Origin: Apostichopus japonicus
Taxonomy: Eukaryota; Echinodermata; Holothuroidea; Aspidochirotida; Stichopodidae
Assembly (NCBI RefSeq): GCF_037975245.1
Contig: NC_092565.1
Coordinates: 13,049,499-13,113,498, forward strand
Direction of reading: 5' to 3'
DNA length: 64,000 nt
Shown: one piece after another, positions 24,641 to 37,620 of the stretch
Layout: each line of letters opens with the position of its first letter
Numbering within the stretch: position 1 is the first letter of the stretch
The notes under the pieces: generated by a model
What the model saw: only the letters and a program-made list of their open reading frames with translations
The model's database searches: none
What the model was told of the DNA's origin: nothing
Program-made: the position numbers and the translations under genes

Positions 24641-27600
24641 TATTATGTGGATAAACTAATACTTACAGCTCCCCGTGTAGGCACTTGTTGAAAAAGATAG
24701 GCAAAAGACGTCATCACCCGGGGTTCGAACCACGGATGCAAAAGAGAGTCTCGATCATCAGCTCGTACAGTGCGCCAAGCCATCGCGCCACTGTAGGGAC
24801 TGAGATAATAGGTGAGTTAACTAATACTTACAGCTCCCCGTGTAGGCACTTGCTGTAAAAGATCGGCAAAAGACGTCATCACCCGGGGTTCGAACCACGG
24901 ATGCAAAAGAGAGTCTCGATCATCAGCTCGTACAGTGCGCCAAGCCATCGCGCCACTGTAGGGACTGTGATATTAGGTGGATTAACTAATACTTACAGCT
25001 CCCCGTGTAGGCACTTGCTGTAAAAGATCGGCAAAAGACGTCATCACCCTGGGTTCGAACCACGGATGCAAAAGAGAGTCTCGATCATCAGCTCGTACAG
25101 TGCGCCAAGCCATCGCGCCACTGTATGGACTGAGATATTGGGGGATAAACTAATACTTACAGCTCCCCGTGTAGGCACTTGCTGTAAAAGATCGGCAAAA
25201 GACGTCATCACCCGCGGTTCGAACCACGGATGCAAAAGAGAGTCTCGATCATCAGCTCGTAAAGTGCGCCAAGCCATCGCGCCACTGTATGGACTGAGAT
25301 ATTAGGTGGATAAACTAATACTTACAGCTCCCCGTGTAGGCACTTGCTGTAAAAGATCGGCAAAAGACGTCATCACCCGGGGTTCGAACCACGGATGCAA
25401 AAGAGAGTCTCGATCATCAGCTCGTACAGTGCGCCAAGCCATCGCGCCACTGTATGGACTGAGATATTAGGTGGATAAACTAATACTTACAGCTCCCCGT
25501 GTAGGCACTTGTTGAAAAAGATCGGCAAAAGACGTCATCACCCGGGGTTCGAACCACGGATGCAAAAGAGAGTCTCGATCATCAGCTCGTACAGTGCGCC
25601 AAGCCATCGCGCCACTGTATGGACTGAGATATTAGATGGATAAACTAATACTTACAGCACCCCGTGTAGGCACTTGCTGTAAAAGATCGGCAAAAGACGT
25701 CATCACCCGGGGTTCGAACCACGGATGCAAAAGAGAGTCTCAATCATCAGCTCGCACAGTGCGCCAAGCGATCGCGCCACTGTATGGACTGAGACATTAG
25801 GTGGATAAACTAATACTTACAGCTCCCCGTGTAGGCACTTGTTGAAAAAGAACGGCAAAAGACGTCATCAACCGGGGTTCGAACCACGGATGCAAAAGAG
25901 AGTCTCGATCATCAGCTCGTACAGTGCGCCAATCCATCGCGCCACTGTATGGACTGAGATATTAGGTGGATAAACTAATACTTACAGCTCCCCGTGTAGG
26001 CACTTGCTGTAAAAGATCGGCAAAAGACGTCATCACCCGGGGTTCGAACCACGGATGCAAAAGAGAGTCTCGATCATCAGCTCGTACAGTGCGCCAAGCC
26101 ATCGCGCCACTGTATGGACTGAGATATTAGGTGGATAAACTAATACTTACAGCTCCCCGTGTAGGCACTTGCTGTAAAAGATCGGCAAAAGACGTCATCA
26201 CCCGGGGTTCGAACCACGGATGCAAAAGAGAGTCTCGATCATCAGCTCGTACAGTGCGCCAAGCCATCGCGCCACTGTATGGACTGAGATATTAGGTGGA
26301 TTAACTCATACTTACAGCTCCCCGTGTAGGCACTTGCTGTAAAAGATCGGCAAAAGACGTCTTCACCCGGGGTTCGAACCACGGATGCAAAAGAGAGTCT
26401 CGATCATCAGCTCGCACAGTGCGCCAAGCCATCGCGCCACTGTATGGACTGAGATATTAGGTGGATTAACTAATACTTACAGCTCCCCGTGTAGGCACTT
26501 GCTGTAAAAGATCGGCAAAAGACGTCATCACCCGGGGTTCGAACCACGGATGCAAAAGAGAGTCTCGATCATCAGCTCGTACAGTGCGCCAAGCCATCGC
26601 GCCACTGTATGGACTGTGATATTAGGTGGATTAACTAATACTTACAGCTCCCCGTGTAGGCACGAGCTGTAAAAGATCGGCAAAAGACGTCATCACCTGG
26701 GGTTCGAACCACGGATGCAAAAGAGAGTCTCGATCATCAGCTCGTACAGTGCGACAAGCCATCGCGCCACTGTATGGACTGAGATATTAGGTGGATAAAC
26801 TAATACTTACAGCTCCCCGTGTAGGCACTTGTTGAAAAAGATCGGCAAAAGACGTCATCACCCGGGGTTCGAACCACGGATGCAAAAGAGAGTCTCGATC
26901 ATCAGCTCGTACAGTGCGCCAAGCCATCGCGCCACTGTATGGACTGAGACATTAGGTGAGTTAACTAATACTTACAGTTCCCCGTGTAGGCACTTGCTGT
27001 AAAAGATCGGCAAAAGACGTCATCACCCGGGGTTCGAACCACGGATGCAAAAGAGAGTCTCGATCATCAGCTCGTACAGTGCGCCAAGCCATCGCGCCAC
27101 TGTAGGGACTGAGATATTAGGTAGATTAACTAATACTTACAGCTCCCCGTGTAGGCACTTGCTGTAAAAGATCGGCAAAAGACGTCATCACCCGGGGTTC
27201 GAACCACGGATGCAAAAGAGAGTCTCGATCATCAGCTCGTACAGTGCGCCAAGCCATCGCGCCACTGTATGGACTGAGATATTAGGTGGATTAACTAATA
27301 CTTACAGCTCCCCGTGTAGGCACTTGCTGTAAAAGATCGGCAAAAGACGTCATCACCCGGGGTTCGAACCACGGATGCAAAAGAGAGTCTCGATCATCAG
27401 CTCGTACAGTGCGCCAAGCCATCGCGCCACTGTATGGACTGAGATATTAGGTGGATAAACTAATACTTACAGCTCCCCGTGTAGGCACTTGCTGTAAAAG
27501 ATCGGCAAAAGACGTCATCACCCGGGGTTCGAACCACGGATGCAAAAGAGAGTCTCGATCATCAGCTCGTACAGTGCGCCAAGCCATGGCGCCACTGTAT

Positions 27601-28429
27601 GGACTGTGATATTAGGTGGATTTACTTACAGCTCCCCGTGTAGGCACTTGCTGTAAAAAATCGGCAAAAGACGTCATCACCCGGGGTTCGAACCACGGAT
27701 GCAAAAGAGAGTCTCGATCATCAGCTCGTACAGTGCGCCAAGCCATCGCGCCACTGTATGGACTGAGATATTAGGTGGATAAACTAATACTTACAGCTCC
27801 CCGTGTAGGCACTTGCTGTAAAAGATCGGCAAAAGACGTCATCACCCGGGGTTCGAACCACGGATGCAAAAGAGAGTCTCGATCATCAGCTCGCACAGTG
27901 CGCCAAGCCATCGCGCCACTGTATGGACTGAGATATTAGGTGGATAAACTAATACTTACAGCTCCCCGTGTAGGCACTTGCTGTAAAAGATCGGCAAAAG
28001 ACGTCATCACCCGGGGTTCGAACCACGGATGCAAAAGAGAGTCTCGATCATCAGCTCGCACAGTGCGCCAAGCCATCGCGCCACTGTATGGACTGAGATA
28101 TTAGGTGGATAAACTAATACTTACAGCTCCCCGTGTAGGCACTTGCTGTAAAAGATCGGCAAAAGACGTCATCAACCGGGGTTCGAACCACGGATGCAAA
28201 AGAGAGTCTCGATCATCAGCTCGTACAGTGCGCCAAGCCATCGCGCCACTGTATGGACTGTGATATTAGGTGGATAAACTAATACTTACAGCTCCCCGTG
28301 TAGGCACTTGTTGAAAAATATCGGCAAAAGACGTCATCACCCGGAGTTCGAACCACGGATGCAAAAGAGAGTCTCGATCATCAGCTCGTACAGTGCGCCA
28401 AGCCATCGCGCCACTGTAGGGACTGTGAT

Positions 28430-31400
28430 ATTAGGTGGATTAACTAATACTTACAGCTCCCCGTGTAGGCACTTGCTGTAAAAGATCGGCAAAAGACGTC
28501 ATCACCCGGGGTTCGAACCACGGATGCAAAAGAGAGTCTCGATCATCAGCTCGCACAGTGCGCCAAGCCATCGCGCCACTGTATGGACTGAGATATTAGG
28601 TGGATAAACTAATACTTACAGCTCCCCGTGTAGGCACGAGCTGTAAAAGATCGGCAAAAGACGTCATCACCCGGGGTTCGAACCACGGATGCAAAAGAGA
28701 GTCTCGATCATCAGCTCGTACAGTGCGCCAAGCCATCGCGCAACTGTATGGACTGAGATATTAGGTGGATAAACTAATACTTACAGCTCCCCGTGTAGGC
28801 ACTTGCTGTAAAAAATCGGCAAAAGACGTCATCACCCGGGGTTCGAACCACGGATGCAAAAGAGAGTCTCGATCATCAGCTCGTACAGTGCGCCAATCCA
28901 TCGCGCCACTGTAGGGACTGTGATATTAGGTGGATTAACTAATACTTACAGCTCCCCGTGTAGGCACTTGCTGTAAAAGATCGGCAAAAGACGTCATCAC
29001 CCGGGGTTCGAACCACGGATGCAAAAGAGAGTCTCGATCATCAGCTCGTACAGTGCGCCAAGCCATCGCGCCACTGTATGGACTGAGATATTAGGTGGAT
29101 AAACTAATACTTACAGCTCCCCGTGTAGGCACGAGCTGTAAAAGATCGGCAAAAGACGTCATCACCCTGGGTTCGAACCACGGATGCAAAAGAGATTCTC
29201 GATCATCAGCTCGTACAGTGCGCCAAGCCATCGCGCCACTGTATGGACTGAGATATTAGATGGATAAACTAATACTTACAGCTCCCCGTGTAGGCACTTG
29301 CTGCAAAAGATCGGCAAAAGACGTCATCACCCGGGGTTCGAACCACGGATGCAAAAGAGAGTCTCGATCATCAGCTCGTACAGTGCGCCAAGCCATCGCG
29401 CCACTGTATGGACTGAGATATTAGGTGGATAAACTAATACTTACAGCTCCCCGTGTAGGCACGAGCTGTAAAAGATCGGCAAAAGACGTCATCACCCGGG
29501 GTTCGAACCACGGATGCAAAAGAGAGTCTCGATCATCAGCTCGCACAGTGCGCCAAGCCATCGCGCCACTGTATGGACTAAGATATTAGGTGGATAAACT
29601 AATACTTACAGCTCCCCGTGTAGGCACTTGCTGTAAAAGATCGGCAAAAGACGTCATCACCCGGGGTTCGAACCACGGATGCAAAAGAGAGTCTCGATTA
29701 TCAGCTCGCACAGTGCGCCAAACCATCGCGCCACTGTATGGACTGAGATATTAGGTGGATTAACTCATACTTACAGCTCCTTGTGTAGGCACTTGCTGTA
29801 AAAGATCGGCAAAAGACGTCATCACCCTGGGTTCGAACCACGGATGCAAAAGAGAGTCTCGATCATCTCGCACAGTGCGCCAAGCCATCGCGCCACTGTA
29901 TGGACTGAGATATTAGGTGGATTAACTAATACTTACAGCCCCCCGTGTAGGCACTTGCTGTAAAAGATCGGCAAAAGACGTCATCACCCGGGGTTCGAAC
30001 CACGGATGCAAAAGAGAGTCTCGATCATCAGCTCGCACAGTGCGCCAAGCCATCGCGCCACTGTATGGACTGAGATATTAGGTGGATTAACTAATACTTA
30101 CAGCTCCCCGTGTAGGCACTTGCTGTAAAAGATCGGCAAAAGACGTCATCACCCGGGGTTCGAACCACGGATGCAAAAGAGAGTCTCGATCATCAGCTCG
30201 TACAGTGCGCCAAGCCATCGCGCCACTGTATGGACTGAGATATTAGGTGGATAAACTAATACTTACAGCTCCCCGTGTAGGCACGAGCTGTAAAAGATCG
30301 GCAAAAGACGTCATCACCCGGGGTTCGAACCACGGATGCAAAAGAGAGTCTCGATCATCAGCTCGTACAGTGCGCCAAGCCATCGCGCCACTGTATGGAC
30401 TGAGATATTAGATGGATAAACTCATACTTACAGCTCCCCGTGTAGGCACGAGCTGTAAAAGATCGGCAAAAGACGTCAGCACCCGGGGTTCGAACCACGG
30501 ATGCAAAAGAGATTCTCGATCATCAGCTCGTACAGTGCGCCAAGCCATCGCGCCACTGTATGGACTGAGATATTAGATGGATAAACTAATACTTACAGCA
30601 CCCCGTGTAGGCACTTGCTGCAAAAGATCGGCAAAAGACGTTATCACCCGGGGTTCGAACCACGGATGCAAAAGAGAGTCTCGATCATCAGCTCGTACAG
30701 TGCGCCAAGCCATCGCGCCACTGTATGGACTGAGATATTAAGTGGATTAACTCATACTTACAGCTCCCCGTGTAGGCACGAGCTGTAAAAGATCGGCAAA
30801 AGACGTCATCACCCGGGGTTCGAACCACGGATGCAAAAGAGAGTCTCGATCATCAGCTCGCACAGTGCGCCAAGCCATCGCGCCACTGTATGGACTAAGA
30901 TATTAGGTGGATAAACTAATACTTACAGCTCCCCGTGTAGGCACTTGCTGTAAAAGATCGGCAAAAGACGTCATCACCCGGGGTTCGAACCACGGATGCA
31001 AAAGAGATTCTCGATCATCAGCTCGCACAGTGCGCCAAACCATCGCGCCACTGTATGGACTGAGATATTAGGTGGATTAACTCATACTTACAGCTCCCCG
31101 TGTAGGCACTTGCTGTAAAAGATCGGCAAAAGACGTCATCACCCTGGGTTCGAACCACGGATGCAAAAGAGAGTCTCGATCATCAGCTCGCACAGTTCGC
31201 CAAGCCATCGCGCCACTGTATGGACTGAGATATTAGGTGGATTAACTAATACTTACAGCCCCCCGTGTAGGCACGAGCTGTAAAAGATCGGCAAAAGACG
31301 TCATCACCCGGGGTTCGAACCACGGATGCAAAAGAGAGTCTCGATCATCAGCTCGCACAGTGCGCCAAGCCATCGCGCCACTGTATGGACTAAGATATTA

Positions 31401-34400
31401 GGTGGATAAACTAATACTTACAGCTCCCCGTGTAGGCACTTGCTGTAAAAGATCGGCAAAAGACGTCATCACCCGGGGTTCGAACCACGGATGCAAAAGA
31501 GAGTCTCGATCATCAGCTCGCACAGTGCGCCAAACCATCGCGCCACTGTATGGACTGAGATATTAGGTGGATTAACTAATACTTACAGCTCCCCGTGTAG
31601 GCACTTGCTGTAAAAGATCGGCAAAAGACGTCATCACCCGGGGTTCGAACCACGGATGCAAAAGAGAGTCTCGATCATCAGCTCGCACAGTGCGCCAAGC
31701 CATCGCGCCACTGTATGGACTGAGATATTAGGTGGATAAACTAATACTTACAGCTCCCCGTGTAGGCACGAGCTGTAAAAGATCGGCAAAAGACGTCATC
31801 ACCCGGGGTTCGAACCACGGATGCAAAAGAGAGTCTCGATCATCAGCTCGTACAGTGCGCCAAGCCATCGCGCAACTGTATGGACTGAGATATTAGGTGG
31901 ATAAACTAATACTTACAGCTCCCCGTGTAGGCACTTGCTGTAAAAAATCGGCAAAAGACGTCATCACCCGGGGTTCGAACCACGGATGCAAAAGAGAGTC
32001 TCGATCATCAGCTCGTACAGTGCGCCAATCCATCGCGCCACTGTAGGGACTGTGATATTAGGTGGATTAACTAATACTTACAGCTCCCCGTGTAGGCACT
32101 TGCTGTAAAAGATCGGCAAAAGACGTCATCACCCGGGGTTCGAACCACGGATGCAAAAGAGAGTCTCGATCATCAGCTCGTACAGTGCGCCAAGCCATCG
32201 CGCCACTGTATGGACTGAGATATTAGGTGGATAAACTAATACTTACAGCTCCCCGTGTAGGCACGAGCTGTAAAAGATCGGCAAAAGACGTCATCACCCT
32301 GGGTTCGAACCACGGATGCAAAAGAGATTCTCGATCATCAGCTCGTACAGTGCGCCAAGCCATCGCGCCACTGTATGGACTGAGATATTAGATGGATAAA
32401 CTAATACTTACAGCTCCCCGTGTAGGCACTTGCTGCAAAAGATCGGCAAAAGACGTCATCACCCGGGGTTCGAACCACGGATGCAAAAGAGAGTCTCGAT
32501 CATCAGCTCGTACAGTGCGCCAAGCCATCGCGCCACTGTATGGACTGAGATATTAGGTGGATAAACTAATACTTACAGCTCCCCGTGTAGGCACGAGCTG
32601 TAAAAGATCGGCAAAAGACGTCATCACCCGGGGTTCGAACCACGGATGCAAAAGAGAGTCTCGATCATCAGCTCGCACAGTGCGCCAAGCCATCGCGCCA
32701 CTGTATGGACTAAGATATTAGGTGGATAAACTAATACTTACAGCTCCCCGTGTAGGCACTTGCTGTAAAAGATCGGCAAAAGACGTCATCACCCGGGGTT
32801 CGAACCACGGATGCAAAAGAGAGTCTCGATTATCAGCTCGCACAGTGCGCCAAACCATCGCGCCACTGTATGGACTGAGATATTAGGTGGATTAACTCAT
32901 ACTTACAGCTCCTTGTGTAGGCACTTGCTGTAAAAGATCGGCAAAAGACGTCATCACCCTGGGTTCGAACCACGGATGCAAAAGAGAGTCTCGATCATCT
33001 CGCACAGTGCGCCAAGCCATCGCGCCACTGTATGGACTGAGATATTAGGTGGATTAACTAATACTTACAGCCCCCCGTGTAGGCACTTGCTGTAAAAGAT
33101 CGGCAAAAGACGTCATCACCCGGGGTTCGAACCACGGATGCAAAAGAGAGTCTCGATCATCAGCTCGCACAGTGCGCCAAGCCATCGCGCCACTGTATGG
33201 ACTGAGATATTAGGTGGATTAACTAATACTTACAGCTCCCCGTGTAGGCACTTGCTGTAAAAGATCGGCAAAAGACGTCATCACCCGGGGTTCGAACCAC
33301 GGATGCAAAAGAGAGTCTCGATCATCAGCTCGTACAGTGCGCCAAGCCATCGCGCCACTGTATGGACTGAGATATTAGGTGGATAAACTAATACTTACAG
33401 CTCCCCGTGTAGGCACGAGCTGTAAAAGATCGGCAAAAGACGTCATCACCCGGGGTTCGAACCACGGATGCAAAAGAGAGTCTCGATCATCAGCTCGTAC
33501 AGTGCGCCAAGCCATCGCGCCACTGTATGGACTGAGATATTAGATGGATAAACTCATACTTACAGCTCCCCGTGTAGGCACGAGCTGTAAAAGATCGGCA
33601 AAAGACGTCAGCACCCGGGGTTCGAACCACGGATGCAAAAGAGATTCTCGATCATCAGCTCGTACAGTGCGCCAAGCCATCGCGCCACTGTATGGACTGA
33701 GATATTAGATGGATAAACTAATACTTACAGCACCCCGTGTAGGCACTTGCTGCAAAAGATCGGCAAAAGACGTTATCACCCGGGGTTCGAACCACGGATG
33801 CAAAAGAGAGTCTCGATCATCAGCTCGTACAGTGCGCCAAGCCATCGCGCCACTGTATGGACTGAGATATTAAGTGGATTAACTCATACTTACAGCTCCC
33901 CGTGTAGGCACGAGCTGTAAAAGATCGGCAAAAGACGTCATCACCCGGGGTTCGAACCACGGATGCAAAAGAGAGTCTCGATCATCAGCTCGCACAGTGC
34001 GCCAAGCCATCGCGCCACTGTATGGACTAAGATATTAGGTGGATAAACTAATACTTACAGCTCCCCGTGTAGGCACTTGCTGTAAAAGATCGGCAAAAGA
34101 CGTCATCACCCGGGGTTCGAACCACGGATGCAAAAGAGATTCTCGATCATCAGCTCGCACAGTGCGCCAAACCATCGCGCCACTGTATGGACTGAGATAT
34201 TAGGTGGATTAACTCATACTTACAGCTCCCCGTGTAGGCACTTGCTGTAAAAGATCGGCAAAAGACGTCATCACCCTGGGTTCGAACCACGGATGCAAAA
34301 GAGAGTCTCGATCATCAGCTCGCACAGTTCGCCAAGCCATCGCGCCACTGTATGGACTGAGATATTAGGTGGATTAACTAATACTTACAGCCCCCCGTGT

Positions 34401-37400
34401 AGGCACGAGCTGTAAAAGATCGGCAAAAGACGTCATCACCCGGGGTTCGAACCACGGATGCAAAAGAGAGTCTCGATCATCAGCTCGCACAGTGCGCCAA
34501 GCCATCGCGCCACTGTATGGACTAAGATATTAGGTGGATAAACTAATACTTACAGCTCCCCGTGTAGGCACTTGCTGTAAAAGATCGGCAAAAGACGTCA
34601 TCACCCGGGGTTCGAACCACGGATGCAAAAGAGAGTCTCGATCATCAGCTCGCACAGTGCGCCAAACCATCGCGCCACTGTATGGACTGAGATATTAGGT
34701 GGATTAACTAATACTTACAGCTCCCCGTGTAGGCACTTGCTGTAAAAGATCGGCAAAAGACGTCATCACCCGGGGTTCGAACCACGGATGCAAAAGAGAG
34801 TCTCGATCATCAGCTCGCACAGTGCGCCAAGCCATCGCGCCACTGTATGGACTGAGATATTAGGTGGATAAACTAATACTTACAGCTCCCCGTGTAGGCA
34901 CGAGCTGTAAAAGATCGGCAAAAGACGTCATCACCCGGGGTTCGAACCACGGATGCAAAAGAGAGTCTCGATCATCAGCTCGTACAGTGCGCCAAGCCAT
35001 CGCGCAACTGTATGGACTGAGATATTAGGTGGATAAACTAATACTTACAGCTCCCCGTGTAGGCACTTGCTGTAAAAGATCGGCAAAAGACGTCATCACC
35101 CGGGGTTCGAACCACGGATGCAAAAGAGAGTCTCGATCATCAGCTCGTACAGTGCGCCAATCCATCGCGCCACTGTAGGGACTGTGATATTAGGTGGATT
35201 AACTAATACTTACAGCTCCCCGTGTAGGCACTTGCTGTAAAAGATCGGCAAAAGACGTCATCACCCGGGGTTCGAACCACGGATGCAAAAGAGAGTCTCG
35301 ATCATCAGCTCGTACAGTGCGCCAAGCCATCGCGCCACTGTATGGACTGAGATATTAGGTGGATAAACTAATACTTACAGCTCCCCGTGTAGGCACGAGC
35401 TGTAAAAGATCGGCAAAAGACGTCATCACCCTGGGTTCGAACCACGGATGCAAAAGAGATTCTCGATCATCAGCTCGTACAGTGCGCCAAGCCATCGCGC
35501 CACTGTATGGACTGAGATATTAGATGGATAAACTAATACTTACAGCTCCCCGTGTAGGCACTTGCTGCAAAAGATCGGCAAAAGACGTCATCACCCGGGG
35601 TTCGAACCACGGATGCAAAAGAGAGTCTCGATCATCAGCTCGTACAGTGCGCCAAGCCATCGCGCCACTGTATGGACTGAGATATTAGGTGGATAAACTA
35701 ATACTTACAGCTCCCCGTGTAGGCACGAGCTGTAAAAGATCGGCAAAAGACGTCATCACCCGGGGTTCGAACCACGGATGCAAAAGAGAGTCTCGATCAT
35801 CAGCTCGCACAGTGCGCCAAGCCATCGCGCCACTGTATGGACTAAGATATTAGGTGGATAAACTAATACTTACAGCTCCCCGTGTAGGCACTTGCTGTAA
35901 AAGATCGGCAAAAGACGTCATCACCCGGGGTTCGAACCACGGATGCAAAAGAGAGTCTCGATTATCAGCTCGCACAGTGCGCCAAACCATCGCGCCACTG
36001 TATGGACTGAGATATTAGGTGGATTAACTCATACTTACAGCTCCTTGTGTAGGCACTTGCTGTAAAAGATCGGCAAAAGACGTCATCACCCTGGGTTCGA
36101 ACCACGGATGCAAAAGAGAGTCTCGATCATCTCGCACAGTGCGCCAAGCCATCGCGCCACTGTATGGACTGAGATATTAGGTGGATTAACTAATACTTAC
36201 AGCCCCCCGTGTAGGCACTTGCTGTAAAAGATCGGCAAAAGACGTCATCACCCGGGGTTCGAACCACGGATGCAAAAGAGAGTCTCGATCATCAGCTCGC
36301 ACAGTGCGCCAAGCCATCGCGCCACTGTATGGACTGAGATATTAGGTGGATTAACTAATACTTACAGCTCCCCGTGTAGGCACTTGCTGTAAAAGATCGG
36401 CAAAAGACGTCATCACCCGGGGTTCGAACCACGGATGCAAAAGAGAGTCTCGATCATCAGCTCGTACAGTGCGCCAAGCCATCGCGCCACTGTATGGACT
36501 GAGATATTAGGTGGATAAACTAATACTTACAGCTCCCCGTGTAGGCACGAGCTGTAAAAGATCGGCAAAAGACGTCATCACCCGGGGTTCGAACCACGGA
36601 TGCAAAAGAGAGTCTCGATCATCAGCTCGTACAGTGCGCCAAGCCATCGCGCCACTGTATGGACTGAGATATTAGATGGATAAACTCATACTTACAGCTC
36701 CCCGTGTAGGCACGAGCTGTAAAAGATCGGCAAAAGACGTCAGCACCCGGGGTTCGAACCACGGATGCAAAAGAGATTCTCGATCATCAGCTCGTACAGT
36801 GCGCCAAGCCATCGCGCCACTGTATGGACTGAGATATTAGATGGATAAACTAATACTTACAGCACCCCGTGTAGGCACTTGCTGCAAAAGATCGGCAAAA
36901 GACGTTATCACCCGGGGTTCGAACCACGGATGCAAAAGAGAGTCTCGATCATCAGCTCGTACAGTGCGCCAAGCCATCGCGCCACTGTATGGACTGAGAT
37001 ATTAAGTGGATTAACTCATACTTACAGCTCCCCGTGTAGGCACGAGCTGTAAAAGATCGGCAAAAGACGTCATCACCCGGGGTTCGAACCACGGATGCAA
37101 AAGAGAGTCTCGATCATCAGCTCGCACAGTGCGCCAAGCCATCGCGCCACTGTATGGACTAAGATATTAGGTGGATAAACTAATACTTACAGCTCCCCGT
37201 GTAGGCACTTGCTGTAAAAGATCGGCAAAAGACGTCATCACCCGGGGTTCGAACCACGGATGCAAAAGAGATTCTCGATCATCAGCTCGCACAGTGCGCC
37301 AAACCATCGCGCCACTGTATGGACTGAGATATTAGGTGGATTAACTCATACTTACAGCTCCCCGTGTAGGCACTTGCTGTAAAAGATCGGCAAAAGACGT

Positions 37401-37620
37401 CATCACCCTGGGTTCGAACCACGGATGCAAAAGAGAGTCTCGATCATCAGCTCGCACAGTTCGCCAAGCCATCGCGCCACTGTATGGACTGAGATATTAG
37501 GTGGATTAACTAATACTTACAGCCCCCCGTGTAGGCACGAGCTGTAAAAGATCGGCAAAAGACGTCATCACCCGGGGTTCGAACCACGGATGCAAAAGAG
37601 AGTCTCGATCATCAGCTCGC
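28430..37620. repeat. 19-monomer higher-order repeat, 3132 bp, about 2.9 copies
   Basis: Rare variants recur with exact spacing. CGCAACTGTATGG has its CAACTG at 28741, 31873 and 35005. The 3-base deletion GATCATCTCGCACAG is at 29861, 32993 and 36125. Both series step by 3132 (19 x 165 minus 3). Copies are nearly identical but not perfect: TGTAAAAAATCGG at about 28810 and 31942 is TGTAAAAGATCGG in the third copy. Confidence 0.92.
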